A DNA stretch of 64,000 bases from Loxodes magnus (Eukaryota; Ciliophora; Karyorelictea; Loxodida; Loxodidae). Shown here piece after piece: positions 11,669-24,534 of this stretch. The notes under the pieces are model-generated. The model was given only the letters and a program-made list of their open reading frames with translations, made no database searches and was not told where the DNA came from. Positions within the stretch are counted from its first letter, which is position 1. Each line of letters begins with the position of its first letter. The translations under genes were made by a program, and so were the position numbers. The stretch lies in the NCBI GenBank assembly GCA_946699065.1, contig CAMPDV010000079.1, positions 682,001 through 746,000 of the forward strand, read 5' to 3'.

Positions 11669-13441
11669 ACTCCTATAGTTTGATTTATTCTAAGTTTTTA
11701 TCTTTAAGCTTTATTTAATTTAAAGATATTATCTTATATAATATTTCATAATCTTAATATATTAAGCTGGCTTTAAAATATCTAAGCATAAGAACTTTAA
11801 TCTCTTATATCTTATTTTAAGTACTAGTAAAATAAAGCTATTAATTTATTTAGAGAAACTAGTTATTAATCCATTTAAATGATACTTGTAGTATAAGATT
11901 ATGAAGTTAACTTTAAATTTATAAGGGCTAGATTAATAAACTATTTCATTTATAAGATTAAAAATAAATAGCGCTTTCATACCTAAATGCTTACTTAATA
12001 AATATTATAAAAACTATCAAATTAAGAGGATATAAAATATAAAGGTTTAATTAAAATCTATTTAGTAACTAGTTTACACTAATAAACAAATTAAAAAGCT
12101 TTAAATAAAATTAAAAAAAAACAAGTTATAATTAATTAAAATCTATATTTGCTATATCAGTACTATATAATAAATACTTATAATAATTATATTAAGCATT
12201 AATAATATCTAAATCTAATCATTAAACTAATATAATAAGTATTATTTTATAAATAATTATTATAAATATAAAATAACTAATTAAGAAAGATATATAAAAT
12301 AAAAGTTTTAATAAAACTATTATATAAAAGAATATAATATTTTATTAATTATCTTTATAACTAAATTATTTAAAAATATAGTATATTACTTTTCTTTTAT
12401 TTTTAGATATTAATACATAAATATTTAAAGTATAAAACTTTTTTAATGTAAATAAAATAAATTTAAATTATTTTAGACTTTTCTCAAATATAATAAATAA
12501 ATTATCAGATTTCTCTTACATACTTTCTTTATTTTGTTTATTCTGCTATCTTTATCCTATCTTTTCACTTTCTATTAAAATTAGTTTTTATGACTCTCTT
12601 TACTTTGCTTTTATAGCTAAAATATTTTTATATTAATTATTCTTTATTATTTAACTTTCTATACCTTCTAATTTCTATAAACTCTTATCTTCATTTTTGC
12701 TTTTCAAATAATTAGCAATCTAAACTATTCACTATTAATAGTCTTTATCTATTTTATATTAAAAGCAGAATTATACTACTCTTCTTAAATCTCCTTCTTA
12801 CTATTAGCATATCTAAGGATGCTTCATTTAAACTAACTAATTTTCAAATAATAAGCAAACTAATACTTTTGCAACTTTCATAAGTTTTCTCACTTTTTAT
12901 AGACTAAATTAAGAATTTCTACAATAAATAAATAATATCTATTTAATTACCTTTATCTCATTTTATTAAGTCTATCAAATCGTTATTTATCTCGAAAACT
13001 AAAATATTTTGCTAATATAAATTGAACTAATTATTATAGTTTGTTGTATAAAGTTATTCATAGCAATAGTTTACATAAAATGGAATAGGTTTATTTAAAT
13101 GTAAGCCTTAGGAGATACTAATATTTATTATCAGCTTTATCAAAAGTATGTTTAGTTAAGCAAGCTAAATAAATGTTTCGTATAGTCAATATGCTAAATA
13201 AAGACGATATTTACCTATTTTAAAGAAAAATTAATATTTTGAATGCTATTAATTAAAAAATAAAATAAGGTAAACTATAAAATCTTTATAAAAGGATATT
13301 TAAACTAGTATCCTAAGCAAATTATTTATATTAAAAGCAAGTTTAATTTAATTGATTTATCTCTATTATTTTATTTAAATCTATTTAGTTTTATCTATTT
13401 TATGAGCAAAATAACTAAATTTCTTTATGATATTTATTAGT
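11669..13441. other. AT-rich stretch without a convincing gene
   Basis: Very AT-rich between PI31 (plus) and the coiled-coil gene (minus). A minus-strand reading from an ATG at 12961 down to about 12480 gives a Lys/Gln-rich translation with some acidic residues, but no motif or clear end supports it. Otherwise no RNA gene, repeat or promoter motif was recognised. Confidence 0.5.
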
Positions 13442-14693
13442 TCAGTCATTATTTTTACAATATTAGCACTTGCTTAAGTTTCCACTGTACTCGTTTAAAT
13501 ATCTCTTCTTGCTCTAAAGGTTTATTTTTTAATTAGATTCTTACTATTAAAATTAAATCTATATAAAATTTAATAAATTTAAACAAACTTACAGCCTAGT
13601 TTTCAGTATTTGAATTAATACTCATTGCTTGATAATCAGAATTAGGTGTATAATAATAACTTTAGCACTAAATATAGTTTTGATTCTAAAAGGTTATTGA
13701 TTTATTTATCTATACATCGTTTATCTACATATTTTATTATTCTCTAATAACTCTTAGCTATTTTTCCAATTGTTCTATTTACTTTTCATAAAACTTTGCT
13801 TGCTCTTTTTTACTTTATTCCATAATTCTATGTTCTTACTTCAAGTATTAAATCTCTTATTCATTCTTGGCTATCAATTCTTTCATTTCTTCTTTATTCA
13901 TAATATTTTATCTTTTAATGAATGATTATAGTTACCAAATTGCTTTTTAATCTTTAGCATTTTATTATTCAAGTGTATTCAGCTATTCCTAAAGCTATGC
14001 AACTATTGCTTTAATTTTACCATTCTCTAATTAAACTTATTATAATTAAACTTCTTTCTCTTCATCTTGTACTTGTAACTACTTATAAAGAACACTTTAC
14101 TTTTCTAATTCTTCTAGCTTCATTAAATGTTACTAATTCTCAGTTCTTAATTGTTATACTTATTACTTCAAATCTTCAATATCCACTTAGTAATTATTGA
14201 TTTAGTCTTTTAATATTTAGTTTTCTTAAACTAACTAAGAGCAATTTTCTTATAGTAATAAAAGCTAAGTCTCCAATTTCTCATACTTATATTTATCTTA
14301 GTTTAGGTTGATAATTTCGCTAGCTAATTGTTTTATCTCTTAATCTTTTGTTTTAGAAATATCATCTAGATTCTTAATTTCATTTTATAAAGCCTAATTT
14401 TATTCAAAAGCTGAAGCTAATTCTGATTCTTTTTGCTAAATGATGTAATATTTATTTTACAATTCTACTTTCGTTTACTCTAGTTCATCTTTGATTTCCA
14501 AATTTAGTTCTTCTAGCATTTTATTATCTCCACTTTATTTTTCTAAAGCAATAGTAATTTCCATGAGTCTATCTATTTTACTATTCTTTTGTATAATCTG
14601 CTAGTTTATTTTTTGTATCTCTTCTTAGATTTTACTCTTCACTATCTTCTATATAGATTCACAATCTTTTTCTAGTTCCTAAGAGTTTTACAT
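13442..14693 (-). CDS. Coiled-coil protein
   Basis: The product (405 residues if one 34-nt intron is removed) is a long heptad-rich coiled coil, for example EIQKINQQIIQKNSKIDRL, NLEIKDELEQTKVELQNKY and EHRIMEQSKKEQAKFYEKQ, followed by a short Asn/Tyr-rich stretch and a small tail with a CQYC pair just before a terminal TGA. A GT-AG intron at 13559-13592 restores a Gln-rich tail (IQFQQQESNQKINLQ); without it the frame also reaches a TGA four bases away, so the last 40 residues are uncertain. Many Gln codons are TAA or TAG. It could be a cytoskeletal, centriolar or Golgi coiled-coil protein; nothing in it decides which. Confidence 0.72.
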
Positions 14694-17169
14694 CTTATAA
14701 TAAAAATGAATATTTCGTATTTAAAATAGACAAAGATATGAAAGATATAATTTTTAATGGCATCAATTCTAATTTGGTTAAATAGAATAGCCAAGTAAAC
14801 AATAGAGACTTCAGTATCTTAATAAGATACTTTAATAGCTTAGTATAATAATTCTTAGATTTAGATGAATGATTTGATTATTATGCATATATTAAATATC
14901 CTCAACTATCATATTCATTCTTATAATTTATAATTATATATACTTGTCTTTAAAAAAGGTATTATATAATATCCATAGGCTTCAATTCAGATAAACTAAA
15001 TCCCTTAATAAAAATAGATATTAAAGTTATTTTTTCTTTTTCTTTTGAGTATTATTTTTCAATTAAATCTTTAGTGAAGTCTTGCTTTTCATTCTTTCTC
15101 TTATAAGACTTTTAGCGATTAGATATATTGAAATCTTAAATTATTACATTTTTATATATTATAATATTTGTATAAATATGCTCTACTCATTTTGCATTTG
15201 TCAACCATCAAACCATTTAAGTTTCTGTTTTTGTGAGATATTAAAATATCTTATAACTTTTGTGTAAATATTCTTTATATGAGTATGATAGTAAATCTAT
15301 AGCTATAAGATGTAGTTATTGAAAGAAGAATAATCAAGCTTTTAATAATATCTATAATCTAATATGCTAAATAAGCTTGCCTAAAGCATACTTTATTTTA
15401 TATTTAGCTATAGAGTTTTACTTGATTAATTTGTTCAAACCTCTATCATTAAACTGATAAAAATTCCTAAATTTCTACTTTAGCAATATTAACACTATTT
15501 CTATATATTAATTAAAGATAAAGCTTTGCTATTGACTGTTTTGCGTATTAGCTTAGTATTATATTATTAATTTTATGCTTTAGTATCTTTATTTTTACTT
15601 TGCTTCAGATTGTAATATCTAATTGCGTTTTCTCTACCAGCACTTACCTTTTATTTACATCTATTTTGTGTTTAATTTCACTTAATTGATGTCTTACTTC
15701 TTTAGCTTCACTAGTTAATTATATGGGATCACTTAAGGTTTTAATATACTTACTGAATACCACAACAGGATTCTATCAGTTACTTCCTAAGATTGTAAGC
15801 CTTTAATATTAGCTTAAGAATTAAATAAATAAAAGCTAAAAGACAAATATGAGCTTGTAAAAGACCTAAATAGAGTATCTAAGCTATATCATAGCAAATA
15901 GAATAAGAAGCTATAAAGACAATTTATCCTAAGCAGTTTAGAGTTAATATCTTATATCAAATACAATAAATAATATTTATTAGTAAAGAAGTGATTAATA
16001 GGAAAGCAATATCATTTAAGATATAAGTAAACATAAAAATTAATATCTCAATTCTTATTAATCTTCAGAGTGTCTTTTTCAAGTTTATAAGTAAATAAAT
16101 TAATCTTACTTTTAGTATTTTATACTTTAAGGGCACAATATTTAAATTGTCTAAGCATCTAGTAATAGAAAGATACTTAATAAAGAATAAATAAATAAAT
16201 ATTATTGTAATAAAAGGAAAACAAAGAAAGCAAAAAAAAACTGATTCAATAGAAAGTGTAGAGAAATAGGATGAAGATAGTAGAAACTAGCAAAATAAAT
16301 AAATATGATCATAAGCGAGAGTTGATAACTTAATTAGATTAAAATCGAAGATAGATTTAACTAAAATCTTTAATTTATTTAATATCTGAAAGACTTTTTA
16401 TTTTGTATTAGCTATATAAAAATAATTAATTGCATAAAAGCAAAATATTAATTTAGCAAAATTTAAATTTAATAAATGATAATATTGGATACCTAGTAAT
16501 AAACTTTAAAGCACTAGCTTTTGTAAAGAAATAAAGAGACAATATCTACAGCTATCTTTTTTAACTTATTTTGCTAAAAAGAAAAATTTATTCTGAATTA
16601 GATTATTAAACATGGTAGAGTATTTTACGCTAATTTAACTCTTTCCTTTAAATTGAAAATAGATTTTAGCTTTCTTTCGTTAAATACTTAGTAGATAAAT
16701 AGCTTTCATTAGAATATTTTCTATTTAGCTAAAAAGGGAAAAATATTTAGTAAACAAAGTGAAAATATTTAGCTTAAAAGTTATTCTTTATGTGTAGTAA
16801 TTAAAATTAAGTAAAGGAAGATAAGAAGGAAAAAAAGGAATAAATATAAATTACCTTTTTTAGTTAAAAACAAAGGCAAGCTTCGAGCTTCGATTTTTTC
16901 ATTTAAACTAATTTTATAGAAAAACAATCCCCCTTATTTTAATTATTCAGCAGGTACTCTATAAAATTTCGAGGAATAAAAAGATAATAAGCTGGACTTT
17001 TTTATTTATTTTAGATAGATAAGAAAATCTAAAGGCATGAAATTAATAAGAAATGAGAAATCTATATTCAAGAAGTGAGATAAAGAGTAATCATTACTTA
17101 GTTTTAAAAACATAAAAAGATTGAAATTTTAGTTTTCACTATATTCAAGTTAAATTTATTCTTATTAAA
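14694..17169. other. Long AT-rich stretch, no supported gene
   Basis: About 2.5 kb with no family motif on either strand. Short Gln/Ser/Tyr-rich readings exist, for instance plus strand 15785-15980, but none has a believable start, length and end. A pyrimidine/purine-biased patch near 16200-16270 is simple AT-rich sequence. No tRNA-like cloverleaf was recognised. Confidence 0.5.
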
Positions 17170-18673
17170 TATCAAAATTCCGCTATTTTGAATACGCTCA
17201 GTTAACTCCATCTCTAGCTAAAGAAAAAAGGTAAAGATTAATTTCAAATATACTCTGAAAATAGGTAGCCTGCATTATGATAATAATGAGGTAATTTATT
17301 AAATCATATGTCTAATTTTGATTCTGCTAATTCAGCTTGATAGTTTGTATTAGTACCATGAAATAATTCAGCTTATAATTCAAGTTTTTTAAATTTATAT
17401 TCGATAAAAAGTCTCAAATTCTAAAATTGGTTTTCTAATTTTCTATAAATTAAGTAAATTTTAATTAATATAATAAATATTTCTTCTTACTTCTATCAAT
17501 CTTTTTCTTAATTTTATTGTTTAATTCTTAAGTTTAAGCTAGTTATAAGATGCTCAGCTTGATTAAAATTACTTCGATTCTTACTATGCTTAAATATCTT
17601 CCAAACCTTAAATAATCTAAAGATTAAATATTTAATTTCTTAATCAATTTGCTTTCGTTCATTTGATTCTTATCTATTTATATAAAACTGAGAATTTTAA
17701 TTTGTTCTTGATTTTCAAATAGAGTCTTCAATTAGAAGTATTTAAACTTATTTGGTTTTTTATTCTTAATAAAACTTCTGATCTTATTTTTTTATCATAA
17801 GTTACTGAGATTCTTATATACTAATCTATTAATTAGCTTGAAATTTTCCTTCTTTGTTTTAAGAACCAGATAAACCTATTTTTTCTAAACTTTTACTTGC
17901 AATAACATGATCTAATTGCTATTTTACTTGTCTCAAGGCTTTAGAATAGATATTACTCTCATTTTATATTCCATTTTGTTGATTTATAATAGGATTTTTA
18001 TTCTACTTTATAAAAAAAAATTTAAAATTCCCTTCATGAGTTATAACATTAAAAAAATTCTCAAGCTTTTGGAAATTATTTTTGAATTTTTTGATATTAA
18101 CTTGCAAATTTTTCAGATAATCATTGTCGTTTTCCGACATACGCTTATTTATATCATTTGAACTTTTAAAACTCTGTTTATACTAGTTATATACATATTT
18201 CCTTTATTTTCCTCTTAGTTCTGGACGATAGTATTTTCTTCTTCACTTTTTTCTAGTATAGTTTATCTTCATCTTTTTCTTAATAGATATCTTATTTCTT
18301 CCTTTATTCCTTTAAGACATAATACAAGTATATAAATTTTAATCCACACTATTAATGCATTATTTTTTGCCTCTTTATGCTTTATAACTCCAATTGAAAT
18401 TAGTTCCTGTACTTTCTTAGCATTCTGATATATTATAAAATTGCCTCTAGTTCATATGATTCCTTTATATTGTACTAATCTAATTTTGGTAAGCAAAGAT
18501 TCACAGATAATTGTATTACTATGACTAATTAAAATAATCAGCTTTTATATTGGAACTATTTGAACTTCCTTACTTTCATGTACTACAAGAATCCATTATT
18601 TCTACTCCTTAAGTTCTTCAGACATTATCTACATTTGATTATACTCTTAAATCTCAAAATTTAAACTCCACAT
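17170..18673 (-). CDS. Weak, possibly broken protein-coding region
   Basis: From an ATG at 18673 the minus strand gives MWSLNFEIQEYNQMQIMSEE followed by about 170 residues with balanced charged content. The better-looking reading then moves to a second frame near 18140 (SSNDINKRMSENDNDYLKNL), continues Lys/Ile-rich, and a third patch near 17350-17270 reads ELAESKLDIWFNKLPHYYHN. The changes could be small introns, as elsewhere in this window, or decay. No domain was recognised, and the translation is poor in Gly and Pro. Treat it as a candidate gene or pseudogene only. Confidence 0.3.
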
Positions 18674-19120
18674 TTCTATCACTAATTATTAAGTTCAAGC
18701 AAGTATTGGAAATAATAATTTCTATAGCTAAAGTTCAGCAGAAATGTATACAATTTTATTATAAGAAAGAAGTAGGGTAAATAGGAAAGTAGTACTTTGC
18801 TATGTTGTATGCTAATTGCTTCACTTGATAATATACTAAAGTATTTGTTGGATAATAAAGAGTACAATAAAACTACTTTAAAGGCATTTTGTTCGGTTTG
18901 CTTGAAAAGATCTTTAGAATCATAACAGTGAGAAATAATTGCTAGTAGGATTGTCTTATGGCTGCTTGGTTTGTATCGGATTACTTATATTTTAAATAGT
19001 TCGAAGTGCTTGCTGGGATATTTATACTTAAAATTTAGGTTTAAATAACTTAAATGGGCTTCATTAATTGCTTTTTAAGTAAAAATAAGGTAAAAATTAA
19101 TAACAAAGTATAGAGTTAAA
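18674..19120. other. Intergenic region before the TauE/SafE gene
   Basis: AT-rich, with GT-rich patches near 18890-18990. It probably holds the promoter of the transporter gene and, if real, of the minus-strand reading upstream. No motif was recognised. Confidence 0.4.
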
Positions 19121-20998
19121 ATGATGGATAAAAGAATGCTGCTTATTATAACGTTTACTTCGATAATTGTGTTGGCATAATCTAAACTGTCTATGACTTG
19201 TAATAGAGATTAAGATTGCCCTAATCTGTATCATTGTGAGGGAGCTAATGATGAGGAAAAGGGTGATTGTGTGCATAAAGGGCTTTGACCTATGTACTGA
19301 GTTGAATGAATAGGCTTTTTTGCTATTGCATTCGCAGCAGTAATTGCTAATGCAGTAGGTCTTGGTGGGGGATCAATTTATGTACCTTTACTTCTTATAT
19401 TTTTTTACTTCTAGCCAACTGAATCAGCTCCTTTATCTTAAACCTTAATTTTAGGAGGAGTAGTTTCAGGAGTTTCTACTGCATTAAACATGAAACATCC
19501 ACATTATCCAAGAGTCGCTAGACCTCTTGTTCACTTTGAGGCAGCAATGGTACTATAGCCTGGTATGCTACTAGGGGCAAGAATAGGAAAGATATTAAAT
19601 GCTATCTTTCCAATAGCTGCTATCTACGTAGCTTTAACAATAACTCTAATAATATCAGCTATCAAAACCTTCTAGCAAGGAATGGACATCTTTAAGAAAG
19701 AATCACGTTAGAAAAAGTAGGAAAAAGAGCAAAAATATTCTTAATAAAACGAGATTTAAGTTTAAGATGAAGCAATTAATAACTAAGGGCTAGATAGTGA
19801 TAGCCAAAATAATAATCAAAAACCTGAGAGAAGGTATCGAGAAATAGTACTAGATTAGAAAAATGCTGACGAAAATCTATAAAGAAGCTCTAGCTCTAAT
19901 TAAATAAATTTACAAGCTTCAGCCTAAGGTGATGGATTAGAGTGTTAGATGAAAAGAGAGTAAAAGAGTGAATAGAATGTATGAGATTAACCCATTTTAA
20001 TTTTACAGTAAGAAGAAGATAAATAATAGACGGGATATTAGTAAATTAAGCTTAAAAACGAAATTAAAAATGCTGGGGATTAGCAATAAATAGTCGAATA
20101 AATGCTACCTTAATAAGAGGAAGAAACTCCATAAACTAAATAAAACCCAGAGATGAGTGAAGAATTAGAGCGAATTTATAAAAGAGCAGCAAGAAGAATA
20201 CCTTTGGATAAAATATCGTTAGTGATAGGAATTTTAGTCTGCTAAATTATATGCTCCTTGCTGTAAGGAGGTAGATAGATGAAGTCAATTGTAGGATTAG
20301 AACTTTGTGGAACTGGTTATTATTTAATATTTGTAGGTTTTGGTTTTCTTTGTGTTATTTTTACGTTAGGTGGTTGCTATCTTAATTAATAAAGCTACAA
20401 AAAAAAGGCGAACGCTGGATTTAAATTTGAAGAAGGAGATATAAAGTGACCTTATATTTACGGCTTGAAATATGGATTTATTGCCCTTTTAGCTGGTTTA
20501 TTTGCAGGATTATTTGGAATTGGAGGAGGACCAATTCTAAATCCAATGATGCTTTAAATGGGGCTTCTTCCTGAGATAGCAAGATCGACAACTTCGACTC
20601 TAATTTTGATAACAAGTTTGAGTTTGGTAATAGAATACTCTATTGCTGGGTCAATAATAAAGTCATATGCTATTCCACTCACTATTATAACCTTTTTTTG
20701 TAGCTCTTTTGGAGTTATACTAATCAGAAAACTCGTTAAAAAATTTGGTAGATAGTCACTTCTAGTTTTCCTACTAGTACTCACTATTTTACTTGTGACT
20801 GCAGCAACTTTAGCTAAATGTGTAACCGAAATTGCTTAAGCAAGAAGAGAGGGAGAGAATATATGATAAATGGGTTCTGCATGCTAAATAAAAAAGCATA
20901 AATAGACTAGCCTAACTCCTGAAAATGAAACGGAAGAATTTTTGTAAGGATTACTTGAAGACATTGTAGGAGAAGAAAGCGGATGAAATTTTAGGTGA
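19121..20998 (+). CDS. TauE/SafE-family anion permease with Cys-rich N-terminus
   Basis: Polytopic membrane protein of the TauE/SafE (DUF81) family, whose members export sulfite or related organosulfur anions; the substrate here is unknown. The 625-residue reading has a signal peptide (MMDKRMLLIITFTSIIVLAQ), a short Cys-rich luminal domain (SMTCNRDQDCPNLYHCEGAN), then the two homologous halves: first GLGGGSIYVPLLLIFF followed by QTLILGGVVSGVSTA and an HFEAAMVLQPGMLLGARIG block, second GIGGGPILNPMMLQMGLLPE followed by ARSTTSTLILITSLS. A long charged, Gln-rich loop (about 190 residues) separates the halves, unusual relative to bacterial members but seen in plant and protist ones. GLWPMYWVEWIG near 19290 uses three TGA codons for Trp. 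The end is the TGA after GWNFR; an earlier TGA at 20863 is read as Trp. Confidence 0.9.
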
Positions 20999-22099
20999 AA
21001 GAGGATTCTTAATTTATTATCCCTATTTGAATTATATCATCTTATTAATTACGTTATTCATATTCTCCTCTTTAATTTACTTAGTAACACTATGCTATAA
21101 TTTTTAACTTTATGAATAAAAAAATAGATTGGTGGTTTAAATTAGATAGGTATTTAACTGGATAATAACTAATGATAAATGGGGTATAAAACATTTCTTA
21201 TAGTTTAAATGTATTTGTGGTATGATTTTAAGATGCTCAATAATTGTCACACTATATATGCTTTTAGATATGATTTTGTATTTAATTTTATGAAGAATGA
21301 AATTTGAATCCTTCCAAACAAATTTTATTGAAGAAACTAAAAATAATCCTTCTTAAAACTTCATCTTCTTAAATACTAGTAAAGTCTAGTAAGCAGAATG
21401 CATATATCTTGTTACATTAGTCAGCTAATCTACATTTATAATAATTCCTTCTGATTATTATCCTTATAGCTAGTTTATAAGAGATCATTCGATTAAACAC
21501 TTACTTTTTATTTAAAGCATTACTCTAAGTGCTACTAAGATTCTTTACTTTATTTAATAATTTTTAAACTGATTAGCTTTATATCTCTGTTTTATTCTCC
21601 TATTTGGTAATTTTTAAATACTTGAAATATACTTAAGTTATAGAATTATTGAATGCATCTATAGTTTAAGATATACTCTTACTAACTAACTCTTAAGCTT
21701 TAGACAGTTGTAATAAATTTATTCATAAAAGATTACTGACTAAGAGATTCAGTATTTGAGTCAAATCCCTTGGTTATAATAATCCAAACTGGTAATTTGA
21801 TACATCTGGTTTGCTTAAATCCCTTTCAAGCATTTTAAACACGTAAATACTAGGACTAAATAGTAATAATTAAGCACTCTTCTCTTAAAGCAGCTAAGCA
21901 TTTAATAAAAAATCCGGCAAAAATAGCAATATTTCTAATTAAAGGTTCATCAAAACAATGATATAGAACTAAGGATATTAGTAAGACTCACTAAGCTAAT
22001 ATCTTGCTTGATTAATAAGAGTAAATAATAAAGAAGTAGTACTTTTAATTAATAAGCTGCTTAGTATTTGTTTTGTATGCTAACTTTAATATAAAACAA
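20999..22099. other. AT-rich intergenic stretch
   Basis: 1.1 kb between two plus-strand genes, showing no family motif, repeat or RNA gene. It presumably contains the 3' region of the transporter and the promoter of the next gene. Confidence 0.45.
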
Positions 22100-24232
22100 A
22101 TGATCAAGAAAAATATACATATCAATGTAGAGGAGTCTATGGAGTCTTAAGAACAAACCAACTTGTGAAGCTAGGGAAATAGTATCTGTAAATCTCCTTC
22201 TGAAAGCTAATTTTCTCCTAGAGGTTCTAAAGGAGATGTAGAAATTTTTAAATTTAAAACTCCGAAAAAAAACAAAGGATAGCATAAAATAATTTATTAG
22301 ACAGGATCTTCAGAGATCCTTATGAGTGGTACCAATGAAGAAGCCACTGAAACTGATAGGGTTATAACAGCAGCTAACACTTAAAGACATAACACTTCGT
22401 CTGAAAACTAACTTTCTCCTAGAGGTTCTATAGCAGACGTAGAATTTTTTAAATTTAAAACTCCAAAAAAAAACAAAAGATAACAATTGTTAAGGTATTA
22501 ATCTGGATCTTCAGAGATTCTTATGAGTGGTACGAATGAAGAAGTTACTGAGATTGAAAGAGGCATAACAGCAGCTAATACTTAAAGATAAAGTACTTTA
22601 GGTTCACCTACTGGAGAATTTAAGATTAGCCTAAATAAAGTAGAGACAATTCAGAAAATTCAAAGTTAAGCTACTTAAAGCACTGAAAGGTTTGACATAG
22701 AAAAAAGCTACTCATTTAAAAAGAAATCTTTAAATAAAAACAAAAAATAAGAATCTACAAAATATCATATAAACAAGAGAAAAATTCAAAAGTTTACTGA
22801 TATGGGTAAAGTTATGAAAATACTATAAAAAAGATTAGATGAGTGTAGTGATTAGCCTTTTGAAATATATGAAATAAAGCTTTTTGAACTCTGTAGGCTT
22901 CATAAGCAAGAGCTAAACTGCAAATAGATAAGCTTTTAATCAATAGACTTAGTTCATCATATATATCAACTGAAGTACTCGGATCATATTATCTTAAACG
23001 AAGAAGAAGCAAAACTAGTAGATAAGAATTTTACAAAAGTGCTAGCTAAATCTTCTTATGCTTTGAAAGAATACAAGTTTCTTGTGTAGTGTGTAAATTT
23101 TTTGTCCAGTTTAATTATCAAATATGAGTTCTTTATAGTCAAAGACTATTCTTATAGATTGACTAAGTAAGTGATTAACCTTAAGTTTGTTGATATGGTT
23201 TTAATTAACAAAGATATCATGACTATGGATATTTACTGATTTGCTGCTAGTTGCTTCTAAGATCCTTTCAAAGTCATCTTGAGTACTAGATGTAAATTAA
23301 CTGCCAAAAAATTAATTAACCATTTTTTAAAGACTTTAGGGTTCATGCTGAGACTGAATTATGATATTGACTTTGATTAAGCCAATATTTATGGAGCTAT
23401 AGCCGCGAAAAATAGCAAATTAGCAAATTTGAAAGGATGAGTAGCAGACAAGGATTAAAACCTAGATTATTAAACTCTCAAAAAACCTAGTTTCATTAAA
23501 AGGTTTATATGCAACTAGAAAAATAACAAAGCTAATAGACTTAAAGAATATGTGAGAAAACTGGAAATCTGCTACAGAAAGTTTGAGTCATAGTTATTAG
23601 GCGAGTTTCAAAAAATATCTTAGCTTTAATATAATATTAAAGTTAAAACTTTGTCTATCAAATTCTCTTTCTCATAATGTAATAAAATTCTTTACTTTGC
23701 TACTTGTTAAACTACAATAAGGTATATAACTAGTCTTTTCAAAGAGCTTGGAAAATGTTTCCTTTTTTTAAGAAAGTACTCCTAAAGCAAGTTCTTAAGC
23801 ATATTTTTTTTAGATTAAAGAGGAAAATAGGTTTTTCTTAAGTCCTTTTATTGCATAAGTTTATAAAGCCTCTATACTCTTCTTATACATAGAATCATTT
23901 TGGCATTTTCTATATTAGTAGCTAAAGTCTTTCCGAAATTAAATTTCATATCTAGAAAGAATTTTATTTATAGAAAATTCACATATCTTATAAGGTAAAA
24001 AAATAAGTGTCTATATAAGGGTAGATTAGAGCATTTTATCAAAGAAATATTTGATTTTAAGCCTTATTTCGTAGAGGAAATTTATACGAAGGTCAAATTT
24101 TACTTCATAAAGAACTTGCTTACTTAGAAAATTCTATTATATGAATATCTAGTCAAGTGTCTAAATAATAGAGGCCTAAAATTAGAGCTTATCTAAATTA
24201 TTCTCTAAATACAAATTATTTACACTATTTGA
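22100..24232 (+). CDS. Novel protein with duplicated N-terminal segment
   Basis: One continuous frame from ATG gives about 710 residues up to TGA at 24230, or 812 residues if that codon is Trp and the next TGA (24536) is used. The second end would overlap the ATG of the following kinase gene, so the first is preferred. The first 170 residues hold two 67-residue copies rich in Ser, Glu and Lys (SPRGS..DVE.FKFKTPKKNK and SSEILMSGTNEE blocks), likely disordered and phosphorylatable. The rest is a basic, Leu/Phe-rich helical protein with blocks such as YEIKLFELCRLHKQELNCKQ and DIYWFAASCFQDPFKVI, where Trp is TGA. No named domain was recognised; a cyclin-like helical fold was considered but no cyclin-box signature is visible. 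TGA also encodes Trp near 23239 and 23439. Confidence 0.68.
22193..22590 (+). repeat. Two-copy in-frame repeat, period 201 bp
   Basis: The block starting at the SPRGS codons (22214) recurs at 22415, exactly 201 bp later (67 codons). Copies share SPRGS, DVE, FKFKTPKKNK, GSSEILMSGTNEE and ITAANTQR. They differ mainly at third positions and at a few residues, which suggests a duplication kept under protein-level selection. Confidence 0.85.
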
Positions 24233-24534
24233 ATATCTTTCAAAGGAATTGATAACAAGAAGCATCAAAAAGTACCAATAATGCTATAACTACAGTACTT
24301 CAATTAATAAAAGCCTCATTTTTAATAGTTTATACCTTTACCAAAAATATTCAGAAGATTGTATCAAGATAATTAATATTCAACTAAGATCCTAAATTTA
24401 ATTAAGTAAATAGTTATCTAAGTAATTGATTATATCTTATTACCTAGTAAGCGAATTTAAATATTTTATGTCTATAAATAAAGGTTATAAATATACTTTA
24501 AATGCTATATTTATATATATCATATAAAATGCTA

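Noticed and set aside
11669-13441. Several long readings open in the ambiguous code
   Set aside because: With no obligatory stops any frame is open; composition lacks Gly, Pro and acidic residues expected of proteins and no family motif appears.
20554-20784. Overlapping ORFs on both strands
   Set aside because: The plus-strand one is a piece of the SafE second half; the minus-strand one is its shadow.
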